Source of the DNA: Bordetella parapertussis
Lineage (GTDB): Bacteria; Pseudomonadota; Gammaproteobacteria; Burkholderiales; JACQAP01
NCBI GenBank assembly: GCA_945900965.1
Contig: CAMDKM010000004.1
Coordinates: 60,092 to 124,091 of the forward strand
DNA length: 64,000 nucleotides
Reading direction: 5' to 3'
In this document: one piece after another, positions 35,323 through 43,925 of the stretch
How the letters are laid out: each line of letters begins with the position of its first letter
Position numbering within the stretch: the stretch's first letter is position 1
Made by a program: the position numbers and the translations under genes
The notes under the pieces: model-generated
The model's database searches: none
What the model was told of the DNA's origin: nothing
Seen by the model: the letters and a program-made list of their open reading frames with translations, nothing else

Positions 35323-36723
35323 TCAGTATCCCTTCGGACGCGGCCATGGCATGGTGAACTGGTCGCCTTTGCGGACGAATTTGTAGCGGTGATAAGCGAA
35401 CCAGACCGAGGCGATGATGTAAAAGGCCATGATCGACAGCAGCATGTCGCTATATCCCAGGTAGGTGGCGAAATACACCGAGGCGCACAACACCAGCAGC
35501 ACGATGGCCGTCACCGGATGGAAGGGGTGCACGTAGCCGCGGCTGATCGACCCCAGCGGCCATTTATTGCGGAACTTCATCATGTTCATGGACATGAAGG
35601 TGTAACCGAGCAAGCCGGAGAGGATAGAGAAGCCGATCACCAGGTCCAGCTTGTCCACGAATACGATGGCGAACACCACGGCGATGGGGATCAGGAAAAT
35701 GATCGCGCGGTAAGGTGTACGAAAGCGCGGATGTACCGCCCCGAACCATTCGGGCATGTAGCGGTCGCGGCCCATGGAAAACCAGGCGCGCGAGGCGTCG
35801 GTAATACAGCCATTGGCCGAGGCCAGAGCGGCGAACAGGGTGCCGATGAACATGATGGCCTGCATGGTTCCGCCGCCGGTGAGTTTGGCGGCGTCGTAGA
35901 GCGGCGTATAGGCCTGGCCGAGGTATTGCCATGGCATCAGCCCGACGGCGATGTACCAGGTAAGAGATGCAGCGATGAGCAGCGTGATCATGCCGCTCAT
36001 GGTGCCGAGCGGAATCGAGCGTCCGGCCGAGCGCACTTCTTCCGCGGCCTGGCAGGTGCCTTCGATGCCAAGGTAATACCACATGCCGAATTGCAGGGCG
36101 CCCAGCGCACCGATCCATCCATAGGGCAGATCGGTGAACAATTCCTTGTGCAGCAGCACTTTGCCCGGCGCGAAGGGCGACACGCTGAAAAACAGCACGA
36201 TGATCGAAATGAACGCGATGGCGGTAATGACGAAATTCACCGTGAGCGTCGCGTACACGCCTCGATAATTGAGCCAGGCCAGCACGGCAATACTCAGGAC
36301 AATAAATGGCCGGGTGTCCAAATCCGCATGACCCATCTCGCCCGCCAGCGATTTGAGCAGGTCGCCCACCACAATGGCGTTGCTGGCTTCCAGCATGGTA
36401 TAGGCCATGACCAGATACATGCCGACGTTAAACGCCATCAACGGGCCGACGATGTGTTTGGCCTGTGTGTATTGACCCCCCGCGGCGGCCACGGTCGAGG
36501 TGACTTCGGAATCGATCATGGCCACGCAGGAATACAGCAGGCCGATGTACCAGCAGGCGATCAAGGCGCCCCATGCGCCGCCTTTGGCGAGCGAAAAATT
36601 CCAGCCGGTAAATTCGCCGACCAGCACGATGCCCACGCCCAGGGCCCAGACGTGCAAAGGGCCGAGCACTTTTCTCAGGGCGATGCGCTGCTGACCCGAG
36701 CCAGCAGAAGTTGTTGTAGCCAT
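35323..36723 (-). CDS. APC-superfamily amino acid/amine permease (ethanolamine-permease-like)
   Basis: 466 residues with about twelve membrane helices and APC motifs such as GVGIVLVGEFTGWNFSLAKG and the WYYLGIEGTCQAAEEVRSAG region. The ATG at 36723 has GGAGGAAAAG directly upstream. It closely follows three tiny membrane-protein genes and precedes the N-methylglutamate operon on the same strand, so methylamine, an N-methylated amino acid or ethanolamine are candidate substrates (inference). Confidence 0.88.
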   Translation of the reverse strand: MATTTSAGSGQQRIALRKVLGPLHVWALGVGIVLVGEFTGWNFSLAKGGAWGALIACWYIGLLYSCVAMIDSEVTSTVAAAGGQYTQAKHIVGPLMAFNVGMYLVMAYTMLEASNAIVVGDLLKSLAGEMGHADLDTRPFIVLSIAVLAWLNYRGVYATLTVNFVITAIAFISIIVLFFSVSPFAPGKVLLHKELFTDLPYGWIGALGALQFGMWYYLGIEGTCQAAEEVRSAGRSIPLGTMSGMITLLIAASLTWYIAVGLMPWQYLGQAYTPLYDAAKLTGGGTMQAIMFIGTLFAALASANGCITDASRAWFSMGRDRYMPEWFGAVHPRFRTPYRAIIFLIPIAVVFAIVFVDKLDLVIGFSILSGLLGYTFMSMNMMKFRNKWPLGSISRGYVHPFHPVTAIVLLVLCASVYFATYLGYSDMLLSIMAFYIIASVWFAYHRYKFVRKGDQFTMPWPRPKGY

Positions 36724-36760
36724 CTTTTCCTCCCCCGTTCTTGTTTTTGAAGCTGCTTTT

Positions 36761-36901
36761 CTACTCTTCGCCTTCGCGCGAACTCATCAGGAAATCCTCG
36801 CTGTATTTCTGACTGACCGAAAATGCATCAAAAATCATCCAAGCGAAAAGTAAGGCGGAAACTATCCATGAGGCCCAACTCAACATGTCCCAAAGCGCCA
36901 T
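36761..36901 (-). CDS. Tiny single-span membrane protein (46 aa) upstream of the permease
   Basis: ATG at 36899-36901 with GAGGAGAACC just upstream; TAG at 36761-36763. The peptide starts MALWDMLSWASWIVSALLFA, continues with Trp/Phe-rich hydrophobic residues, and ends in an acidic tail (SREGEE). It lies 37 bp upstream of the permease gene on the same strand. The size and location suggest a small accessory subunit of the permease; no family recognised. Confidence 0.7.
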   Translation of the reverse strand: MALWDMLSWASWIVSALLFAWMIFDAFSVSQKYSEDFLMSSREGEE

Positions 36902-36982
36902 TGCGGTTCTCCTCTCGATCGTCAGATATCTTCAGTGTCTTCCCCTCAATTGCGGGGAACCTGTTTCCCTTGAAAAGCCTGG

Positions 36983-37002
36983 ATTCCCGTTTCCACGGGA
37001 AT
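36983..37002. repeat. dRS3-like palindrome ATTCCC-N8-GGGAAT
   Basis: Perfect arms with centre GTTTCCAC; lead-in AGCCTGG. Lies between two tiny membrane-protein genes of the permease group. Confidence 0.85.
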
Positions 37003-37025
37003 GACATGGACTTATTCAGCTTTTC

Positions 37026-37433
37026 CTAACGCGACTTGCCGAATTTTTCGTCTATGACCTCGCGGTATTCGCGATCCGAGATGCGCAGCAGGAAAAAGAA
37101 ATAAGCCACGATGACCACCACGGTCACAGGCAGCTTCCAGGAACGCAGATCGGCGTCGAAGTCGAACTGGGTTTCGATCAGCCCTTTGGCGTCGGCCGGT
37201 TTCTTGCCGAGCTTTTCCCACTGCTGGGCTTGTACCGGGGTCTGCTTCAATTCATCCCATGTGGGTTCGGCAGCGGCGACCGCGGCCTCCGCCGCAGGCG
37301 CCTCGGCGGCAACCGCCGCCATGTGCTTTTTCCACAGAAATGGCACCAGCAGGCAGATGAACAACAATACCAGGATGATCACACTGTCGATGATCTGGCC
37401 GATGCCGGCTTGTTTGGGTGGGTTGTATGCCAT
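37026..37433 (-). CDS. Small two-span membrane protein (135 aa) of the permease group
   Basis: Start ATG 37433 is preceded by GAGGAGGAGC. An N-terminal helix (IIDSVIILVLLFICLLVPFLW), an Ala/Glu-rich linker, a soluble segment (WDELKQTPVQAQQWEKLG) and a second helix (LPVTVVVIVAYFFFLLRI) end in a charged tail. It is 13 bp downstream of the next small gene, clearly co-transcribed. No family recognised. Confidence 0.75.
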   Translation of the reverse strand: MAYNPPKQAGIGQIIDSVIILVLLFICLLVPFLWKKHMAAVAAEAPAAEAAVAAAEPTWDELKQTPVQAQQWEKLGKKPADAKGLIETQFDFDADLRSWKLPVTVVVIVAYFFFLLRISDREYREVIDEKFGKSR

Positions 37434-37446
37434 GACGTGCTCCTCC

Positions 37447-37731
37447 TCAGCGAGACCGGTTTTCGTCCATATGTTTGATATCCAGGCCGTAGATATGATC
37501 CTTGTCCTGGGCGTAGTGGCGGACCATGGCCAGCATCGATGCGGTATTAAAAATGAGCAGAAGCAGCGCTCCAATACTGAGCACGATGCGCATGGCGCCG
37601 TCTTCGACAAATCCGATGATGGCGAAATACACGAAAACAATGCTGATCCAGAGCAGGACTACGAAGATCCAGGCCATGATCTTGTCTTGCGAGAACATGG
37701 AATCGATGCGCGAACGCATGTCTTGATTCAT
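37447..37731 (-). CDS. Small two-span membrane protein (94 aa) of the permease group
   Basis: Start ATG 37731 with GGGGGAG upstream. Two hydrophobic helices (IMAWIFVVLLWISIVFVYFA and MRIVLSIGALLLLIFNTASM) are linked by a short acidic loop, with a charged C-terminus (DIKHMDENRSR). It is the first gene of the permease group, downstream of the divergent promoter region shared with the XRE-cupin regulator. Confidence 0.75.
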   Translation of the reverse strand: MNQDMRSRIDSMFSQDKIMAWIFVVLLWISIVFVYFAIIGFVEDGAMRIVLSIGALLLLIFNTASMLAMVRHYAQDKDHIYGLDIKHMDENRSR

Positions 37732-37850
37732 TTTGGTTCTCCCCCTGTATCGGGCTGCGGGACAGCCCTCTATTATTTGCAGGCGCAATTCAAGAAATAC
37801 GCCTTGCGAGAAACACCGCTAATGCTGGTAAATAATGTTTCTCTCTGTTC

Positions 37851-37901
37851 AATTTACGCCCGGGGGTTTTGCGGTGTCAAGAAAACGTTGTCATAAAACA
37901 A
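37851..37901 (-). promoter_or_regulatory. Putative promoter of the permease group and adjacent palindrome
   Basis: On the minus strand, -35 TTGACA (37875-37880), 18-bp spacer and a weak -10 TAAATT (37851-37856). A TTGT-N6-ACAA dyad (37888-37901) abuts the -35 on its upstream side, in the divergent region next to the regulator gene, a natural operator position. Confidence 0.45.
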
Positions 37902-37977
37902 TGCAAGCGGCAGGCGTCGCCGGCCCCAAAGGATTGTGCGCTGCGCCATCCGGAGAATCTGAAACCAGGGGGCCGAG

Positions 37978-38613
37978 TTGAAAGCCAAGGCGGTAATCAA
38001 GGCGGAGCGGTCGGGAGAACGTTCGCTGGACAAGCACCTGGGGGCTACGGTTCGCGACTTGCGCCAGCGCCACAATCTCACCATTGCCGACGTCGCCGGC
38101 CGGGCGGATATCAGCCGCGGCATGTTGTCGAAAATCGAGAACGGCCAATCCTCGACCAGCCTCGACACGTTATCGCATATTGCGCAGGCTCTGGGCGTCA
38201 CCCTGGCAAGCCTGTTCCGTGACTTCGATGCCCCGGCGGGAGGCGCGCAGCTTGTGAAAAAAGGCGAAGGGATGGAAGTTGTGCGGCGCGGCACCAAACG
38301 CGGCCACACCTATCATCTGCTTGCTTACGACCACGGCCCGAAAAAACTCTTCGAGCCCTTTCTGGCGACCATGAACGACAAGAGCGAGGTGTTTCCGACC
38401 TTCGAACATCCCGGAACGGAGTTTATTTATCTACTGGAGGGCAAACTCAAGTACCGCCACGGCCGGGAAAGTTATTTGATGTCGCCAGGCGATTCCCTGA
38501 CCTTCAAAGGCAGTGTGCCGCACGGCCCGATTCAACTCATCAAGCTGCCGATCCGGATGCTGGCCATTATTCTTTATGACAACGAGACGCAGAATCATGC
38601 GAGAAGGTATTGA
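37978..38613 (+). CDS. XRE-family HTH regulator with C-terminal cupin
   Basis: 211 residues from a TTG start preceded by CCAGGGGG. Residues about 25-80 form a helix-turn-helix (LRQRHNLTIADVAGRADISR, MLSKIENGQSS), and about 135-205 a cupin (EHPGTEFIYLLEGKLKYRHG, LSPGD-type MSPGDSLTFKGSVPHG). Such proteins often sense small metabolites in amine or amino-acid catabolism and bind divergent promoters. It is divergent from the permease group and is the best candidate regulator for it and the methylamine operon (inference). Confidence 0.88.
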   Translation: MKAKAVIKAERSGERSLDKHLGATVRDLRQRHNLTIADVAGRADISRGMLSKIENGQSSTSLDTLSHIAQALGVTLASLFRDFDAPAGGAQLVKKGEGMEVVRRGTKRGHTYHLLAYDHGPKKLFEPFLATMNDKSEVFPTFEHPGTEFIYLLEGKLKYRHGRESYLMSPGDSLTFKGSVPHGPIQLIKLPIRMLAIILYDNETQNHARRY

Positions 38614-38616
38614 AAA

Positions 38617-38743
38617 GCAGGGGCGAGGGACGGGGGACGAGGAAAAAAAAGGGGTTAGGGACTGGGCGAATTACACCCTTCACCCATTCACCCTTCACGC
38701 CTTCACTGCTGTTTGACCCGTCACCTGTCACCCGTCTCTCGTC
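38617..38743. repeat. CCCTTCAC-type dispersed repeat, copy B2
   Basis: GGGGCGAGGGACGGGGGACG arm, core ACACCCTTCACCCATTCACC plus CTTCACGCCTTCAC, then a complementary pyrimidine arm ending TCTCGTCAC. It starts 4 bp past the regulator stop. Confidence 0.75.
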
Positions 38744-38757
38744 ACCGCCTTTAACAC

Positions 38758-39360
38758 TTATTGCTGAAAATGCGCGCCCTTGCCGAGCAGGGCTTCGCGG
38801 AAACGGTTTTTCAGATGTGAGCCGTCGCGGGGCGGCAGCACCAGAGGCAGCTTGTCGGGGGCGACCTTGATTTGTGCGAACAAGGGGCCGCCAGCGCGGT
38901 GAACGTCGGCACGCAGTTTGGCGATCGGCTCCATCGAGGTAATGATCGAGGTCGATGCAAATCCGCAGGCCTTGGCCGTTGCCGCGAGATCGACACCAAA
39001 GGCGGTGTGTGAGGCCTGCATGCCGGTTTCGCCGTAGCGCTCGTTGTCCAGCACGACCACCGAAAGATTTCTCGGACGTTGCGCGCTGAGAGTGGCGAGC
39101 GAACCCAGGCCCATCAGCATTTCTCCATCGCCGGTCAGCACGAGCACCGGTCGTTTGGGCTGTGCAAGGGCAAGCCCCAGGCCGATCATTGCCGCACCGC
39201 CCATGCCGCCCCAGAGCGGAAAATTCAGCGGATGATCGCCTGCCGCTGTGACGTCCCAGGCGGGGGCCCCGAGTCCGGCCACCACCAGCAAATCGCCACG
39301 ATCCGCCAGCAGAGCGCGAGCCACTGCACGACGATCGGGATAGTTCGGGGAATTTGCCAT
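38758..39360 (-). CDS. Thiamine-diphosphate decarboxylase, TPP-binding subunit (sulfopyruvate/phosphonopyruvate decarboxylase beta-like)
   Basis: 200 residues containing only the C-terminal (PP) domain of ThDP enzymes: PLWGGMGGAAMIGLGLALAQ and the cofactor motif GDGEMLMGLGSL ending in VVVLDNERYGETG. Its partner with the PYR domain is encoded 13 bp upstream. Two-subunit enzymes of this sort include ComDE sulfopyruvate decarboxylase. The real substrate is not given by neighbours, which include no sulfonate or phosphonate genes. Confidence 0.8.
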   Translation of the reverse strand: MANSPNYPDRRAVARALLADRGDLLVVAGLGAPAWDVTAAGDHPLNFPLWGGMGGAAMIGLGLALAQPKRPVLVLTGDGEMLMGLGSLATLSAQRPRNLSVVVLDNERYGETGMQASHTAFGVDLAATAKACGFASTSIITSMEPIAKLRADVHRAGGPLFAQIKVAPDKLPLVLPPRDGSHLKNRFREALLGKGAHFQQ

Positions 39361-39373
39361 GTTTGTTGTCCGC

Positions 39374-39898
39374 TTATTTCTCGAATGTTTTCGCGCCGAG
39401 CAGGCGTTGCCCGATCAGCAGCGCGGACGGGCGAAGGGTGTTGTAGGCGATTCGCAGTGCGCCTTCGGCAAGCGGCAGCAAGTCCGCCTCATCATCGGTG
39501 CGGTTGACCAGCACGCCCATCTCTTCCAATACCTTTTGTGTGGCGTGGCCCATCGGTATCTGCCAGGGATTGAACTCCGCCCAGTCGCCGCGCATGGTGA
39601 CCAGCATGGTCAGGGGTATCTGGCAGGTGCTCAGCATTGAGAGCATATTGATGCAGTTGCCCACGCCGCTCGATTGCATGAGCAGCACGCTTTTGGCGCC
39701 GCCCAGCCAGGCGCCCACCGCCTGCGCAATGCCTTCCGCCTCATTGGTCAGCCGCACCATGGAAAGAGTCGGGTCCGCTTCGCAGAGCCGGATAAGATTC
39801 GAATGCCCCGCATCGGGCACAAAACTGACTTGACTGACCGACTGCTGCTTCAACAGCGCATGAAGAGCCTGACTCCAGTGTGGTTTGGCGGTATCCAT
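39374..39898 (-). CDS. Thiamine-diphosphate decarboxylase, PYR subunit (sulfopyruvate decarboxylase alpha-like)
   Basis: 174 residues from ATG 39898; the frame is open to 39961 without a better start. The PYR domain motifs are VSQVSFVPDAGHSNLIRLCE, LTNEAEGIAQAVGAWLGGAK (with the activating Glu) and SVLLMQSSGVGNCINMLSML. It needs the PP subunit encoded immediately downstream to form the active site. Probable product: an aldehyde plus CO2 from a 2-oxo acid. Confidence 0.8.
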   Translation of the reverse strand: MDTAKPHWSQALHALLKQQSVSQVSFVPDAGHSNLIRLCEADPTLSMVRLTNEAEGIAQAVGAWLGGAKSVLLMQSSGVGNCINMLSMLSTCQIPLTMLVTMRGDWAEFNPWQIPMGHATQKVLEEMGVLVNRTDDEADLLPLAEGALRIAYNTLRPSALLIGQRLLGAKTFEK

Positions 39899-39978
39899 AG
39901 TGATGAGTTTTTCGAGCTGTTTTCGAGCACTTGTTTCAGGAAAAGTGCGATTTGGCCACAATCGCGGAGTGCGGGCAA

Positions 39979-42612
39979 TCAGAACAGTTTCTTTTTCAAT
40001 TTTTCCTTGAGTTTGTCCGCCGGCGTGGGCGCGGGAGCAGCAGCAGCAGGCTGCTCGCCCGCAGCCGCGGGCTGCTCGGAGTTGCCGAGCAATTTCGCGT
40101 CCAGTTTTTCCTTTAGCGCGTCTTTCTTTGCGTCCATTTTCTCTTTTACGATCTCTTTCTTTTCCTCGACTTTTTCCCTGGCCGCCGCTTTTTGTTCCTC
40201 GATCTTCTCCTTGACGGCCTCCTTCTGTTCTTCGATTTTTTCCCAGGCGGAATCCGCCATGGCCGCGCCGAAATCGAGTTTGTACTTAAGCGCCACGAAG
40301 GGACCGTAAGCGCGCACCGGCAGCGTCAGTCCCTTGGATTGGGCGCGTGAGCCCGAGGTGCTGGCTTTGACCAGATAGTCGAGCGAGCTGTCCGGCAGAT
40401 TGATATCACCCTCTCCGTTCAGGCGCAGGACCGGCGAGATGGCCAGAAAATCCCCATTGTGTGCGATGCCGTTCTTGATATCGAAGCTCGCGCTCAGTTC
40501 GGAAAACAGGGTTTTCTCGGTTGCGGCCGCCGGCTGTTCCGCTTCGCCCTTGCCACCGCCGATCATCGCTTTGACCTTGCCAAGGGCTTGGCCAAGATTG
40601 ATGCCCTTGATGGCGCCGTTCTTCAGTTCAAGTTTGGCAGTGCCGTTGAGCGCCTTGGTTATCGCCGATACCAGATTGCCACTGGTCGTCAGATCCAGCG
40701 ATACGTTGCCGCGACCTTCCAGAAGATCTTTGCCGAGCAAGTCGCGCAAAAGCGGACCGATCGATATGTCCGAAAGTTCTTGCCGAATGGCAATGCCGTT
40801 GGTGTTGGCATCGAGGGAGACAGAGCCCTTGGTGCTGCCCTGATAAAGATTCGCGGCCAGGGGATCGACATTGAGGCGGCCATCCTTGACGCTGAGGTCC
40901 ACGCGCAGATTTTTGACCTGGAGTTTCGAGGCCACGAGTTCGCCGATCCGCAAGCTGCCGGTTGCCGCAAGCGTTTTGAGCGGCGAAAAGTCGATCGGTT
41001 TTTCCGCCTGCCAATTGGCCGGGGTCGCTACCGTCGGGTCGGCGGCTGCCTTCGGTGGCACATACTTGTCCACGTTGAGCTTGTCGATGGCAATGTCAAA
41101 CGTGCTGCGCAAAGCCTTGAAATCCGACACAGAAAATTTTGCCTTGATATGACTTTCATCCAGCGTAAAAGCCAGGTCGGTGTCGGCCGTTTGTTTGCTC
41201 AGATCCGCACTCAGGCTGCCGGAGAGCGGTATCTTGAGTTTTTTCATTGGCAGACCGGGCGAGTCAAATAAGAAATCTCCCTCAAGTTTTGGCAATTGAA
41301 TTGACCGGGCTTCCATGTTGGCCAGGATCGGGGTCGAGAGCGAACCCTTGATGGCGTTTTCCGCCTGCCTGGCGTCAATGCTTATCGTGAAACGCCCGAT
41401 CTTGACCGATTTGCCGCTGCCTTCCACGCCCGAAAGTCTGACACTGGCATCGGCGTTCAGTTGTGGGCCCTGTGCCTTGACCTGCAAAATGACGTCGCTT
41501 CCGCCGGCCTTGTCGCGCGTGATATTAATTTTTGGCGCGTCGAGTTTTGCCTCAAAGCTGTCGGCCTCGCGGTTACCTTTCGCGTTTAGCGTCACGCCGT
41601 CCACCAGAATTGTCTGGTTGTCGAGATGCATCGTGAAATGCGGCACCCGGAGCTTGCCTTCAGACAGCGTCACTCCGGCAAATACACCGGTGGCTGTGGC
41701 GGCAAGATCGTTAATCGAAAGTGCGTTGCTCTGCATGCCGATCTTCGGTGCGGATAGTCTGGCTTTGAACGTGTCCTTGCCAAGAGCGCCAGTTACGTTG
41801 AATTCGAGCGCCGCAATATCGACCTGCCGGGTCTGCGCATGGGCCTCTATTTCCGTTTGAAGCTCGGCGCTCAGGCCGCTAATGCCTGCCGCCTCGCCGG
41901 TCACTTTCAGAGTTACGGCCTTGAGCGAGAACACTTGTTTATCGAAATCCGCCCTTAGGGTGCCGCCGGTTCGAAGCCGCAGATCGACTTTCGGTTGATT
42001 ACCTTTAATGGTCGCCGCCAATTCGAATACCGTCGGTACGCCCGGTGCGACGCGCCCGGTTTTGAGGTTGAAATCCGCGATGGCGTATTCGGAACCGCTG
42101 GCTTCGTCTTTCCAATTAAGCGCCGCCTGGTTGATTTCCACGCCGTCAATTTCGAGCTTGATCGGAGATTGCGCCTTGGCAGGCTCGGTCGTGGTTGCCG
42201 GCTCCGGCTTTTTCTCTCCACCCAGCAGGTCGTCGAAATTGGTCTTGCCGTTTTTGTACTTGACCAGATTGGCCCGCATTCCGTCCAACTGAATCTTGTC
42301 CACGATAACCTGCTTGGCCAGCAGGGGAATCAGCATGAGCGATACGCGCACATCGTCCACCCCGGCGAATTCCTTGTCGCTCTTGAACTCGGACAAATGG
42401 GTTTTGCCCAATTGCACGCCGAGTCGGGGGAAAAACATGAGTCGAATGTCGCCCTCGATCATGAGCGTGCGTTGGGTGGATTCCTTGACCCGACTGGTCA
42501 ACTGGGTCTTGTATTGATTGGGATCGAACGTGGTCGCGATGTAAATTACCGCGCCAATGAACAGAACGACCAGGCCGAGGACGGCATATAAAAGCCACTT
42601 CAAGTACTTCAT
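39979..42612 (-). CDS. AsmA-family protein with long charged C-terminal helix
   Basis: 877 residues. An N-terminal membrane anchor (WLLYAVLGLVVLFIGAVIYI) leads into the AsmA start (FDPNQYKTQLTSRVKESTQR), then a long periplasmic beta-rich region of the type predicted to form a lipid-transfer groove, and the typical C-terminal block (LDYLVKASTSGSRAQSKGLT). Unusually, about 70 further residues are Lys/Glu/Ala repeats (KEKIEEQKAAAREKVEEKKE) followed by a Pro/Ala stretch and KLKEKLKKKLF. Role in phospholipid transport or outer-membrane homeostasis is by family. Confidence 0.88.
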   Translation of the reverse strand: MKYLKWLLYAVLGLVVLFIGAVIYIATTFDPNQYKTQLTSRVKESTQRTLMIEGDIRLMFFPRLGVQLGKTHLSEFKSDKEFAGVDDVRVSLMLIPLLAKQVIVDKIQLDGMRANLVKYKNGKTNFDDLLGGEKKPEPATTTEPAKAQSPIKLEIDGVEINQAALNWKDEASGSEYAIADFNLKTGRVAPGVPTVFELAATIKGNQPKVDLRLRTGGTLRADFDKQVFSLKAVTLKVTGEAAGISGLSAELQTEIEAHAQTRQVDIAALEFNVTGALGKDTFKARLSAPKIGMQSNALSINDLAATATGVFAGVTLSEGKLRVPHFTMHLDNQTILVDGVTLNAKGNREADSFEAKLDAPKINITRDKAGGSDVILQVKAQGPQLNADASVRLSGVEGSGKSVKIGRFTISIDARQAENAIKGSLSTPILANMEARSIQLPKLEGDFLFDSPGLPMKKLKIPLSGSLSADLSKQTADTDLAFTLDESHIKAKFSVSDFKALRSTFDIAIDKLNVDKYVPPKAAADPTVATPANWQAEKPIDFSPLKTLAATGSLRIGELVASKLQVKNLRVDLSVKDGRLNVDPLAANLYQGSTKGSVSLDANTNGIAIRQELSDISIGPLLRDLLGKDLLEGRGNVSLDLTTSGNLVSAITKALNGTAKLELKNGAIKGINLGQALGKVKAMIGGGKGEAEQPAAATEKTLFSELSASFDIKNGIAHNGDFLAISPVLRLNGEGDINLPDSSLDYLVKASTSGSRAQSKGLTLPVRAYGPFVALKYKLDFGAAMADSAWEKIEEQKEAVKEKIEEQKAAAREKVEEKKEIVKEKMDAKKDALKEKLDAKLLGNSEQPAAAGEQPAAAAPAPTPADKLKEKLKKKLF

Positions 42613-42760
42613 GGAGTTCGTTTCGCTTGGGCAATGAGTGCGCCATTATCGCGTGCCCTCAAGGGCTACGCCACCGGGAAAATTTGTGGTATCGGGCCGG
42701 TCAATAAAAACGGGCGCACCAAGACACCCGTATTGCCGGTTCCGGATAATGACTTGGCAA

Positions 42761-43681
42761 TCAGCCGAAACTGAAGCCGGGCGTGCGGGTGTAGTGGTGC
42801 AGCCCTTCGTCCTGGATGACCAGCGAGCGCATGCGCTGGATGCCCCGGTTGTGATGCGAATGCAGCAGGGTGGCGGGCGTGATTTGTGCGGCGCCGGTGG
42901 ACCAGTTGATGCGTTGATTTTCGATCATCGAGTGAATGCCATCGCCTTGCAGCGCGAGCGTGACCGCCACCCCGTTGTGGCGATGCGGACGCTGGTCGCA
43001 GCCGGCGGCAAGTGTATTGATCGCCACATTGATCGAGGGAATCGTCATGTAACCCGGCGCCAAAGCCTTGGTGGAGAACATGACCGAGCAGCCGGTGGTG
43101 TCCGCGGTAATGGCGCGTTGATAAACGCCTTCGAAGTGGCGCGCGATCTCCGTGGCCGGCCAGTGCACCGTTTCCACCACCGAATCCTTCGCGGTGGGCG
43201 GACTCAGATGCCCGAAAGAAAGCAGCGGCTCATCGGATGCCACAAACAGCAGGCAGTCGGCGCTGGCGGCGCGGTGCGACGTTTCCGCTCCACCCGGAAA
43301 GCAGAACAGGTCGCCCATGCTCCATGGAATGACATCGCCCCCCTGGCGGCTTTCGCCACTGCCCGACATGACATAAAAAACTGAGCCCGAGGCGGCAAAG
43401 CTGGCCCGCAGCGATTCGCCAGCGCGGATTTTCAGGTAACGACACAGCAGTGTCGGCGTGGTGGCCGGGTAATTGGTGCCCAGGTCGGCGGAAGAATCCA
43501 ACTCGATCCAGCCGGTGGGTGTGGCCGGATCAAACGCCCGGTCGCGTTCGGCAAGAAACTGCCGCGCCGGCACCGGCGGGTAACTGAAACGAAAGGGGTT
43601 TTCCGAGGTGTGGTAACGGGCTCGACCCTGATAGGCCGCTGCGGACTCGGTCTGGGTGCGGATTGCTTCCTTGACAGTCAT
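42761..43681 (-). CDS. Bicupin dioxygenase-like protein (gentisate 1,2-dioxygenase-like)
   Basis: 306 residues from ATG 43681, preceded by CAGGAGGACG; the longer frame to 43759 has no ribosome site. Two cupin domains are visible. The first has SVFYVMSGSGESRQGGDVIP and MGDLFCFPGGAETSH; the second has the metal-site pattern RPHRHNGVAVTLALQGDG and later LLHSHHNRG. The family includes Fe(II) ring-cleaving dioxygenases acting on gentisate or salicylate. No aromatic pathway partners adjoin it, so the substrate is open. Confidence 0.75.
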   Translation of the reverse strand: MTVKEAIRTQTESAAAYQGRARYHTSENPFRFSYPPVPARQFLAERDRAFDPATPTGWIELDSSADLGTNYPATTPTLLCRYLKIRAGESLRASFAASGSVFYVMSGSGESRQGGDVIPWSMGDLFCFPGGAETSHRAASADCLLFVASDEPLLSFGHLSPPTAKDSVVETVHWPATEIARHFEGVYQRAITADTTGCSVMFSTKALAPGYMTIPSINVAINTLAAGCDQRPHRHNGVAVTLALQGDGIHSMIENQRINWSTGAAQITPATLLHSHHNRGIQRMRSLVIQDEGLHHYTRTPGFSFG

Positions 43682-43901
43682 GGCCGTCCTCCTGAGTGGG
43701 GATGTGACAATATACCGCCGGAGACGGCATTCGGGGCAATTCGATATTTGTTGGGACATCCAGATTTCATGACAACATGAGTTTCCTGCGGCAGTTTCCC
43801 CTCACTCTCGGCGCCTCTGCGCCGCTTCAAGTATGCCTTTGCTTCCGATGGTAGAGGGACTTCCCCCTCCGGGAGACAACGGCCTATGGATCGAGCTATA
43901 A

Positions 43902-43920
43902 AGTATAGGCCTGACCCCAA
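43902..43920 (-). repeat. GGGGTCAGGCCT repeat, inverted partial copy D3
   Basis: Shares GGGGTCAGGCCT with copies at 24217 and 63956, in the opposite orientation, then diverges (ATACTTT). It lies five bases past the RidA-like stop. Confidence 0.5.
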
Positions 43921-43925
43921 TGTTG

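Noticed and set aside
35389..36750. Plus-strand open frame opposite the permease
   Set aside because: Antisense shadow with His/Asp-rich composition typical of reversed membrane-protein codons.
38758..39898. Acetolactate synthase assignment for the ThDP pair
   Set aside because: No FAD/central domain and both subunits are too short; the split PYR/PP form fits sulfopyruvate-type decarboxylases better.
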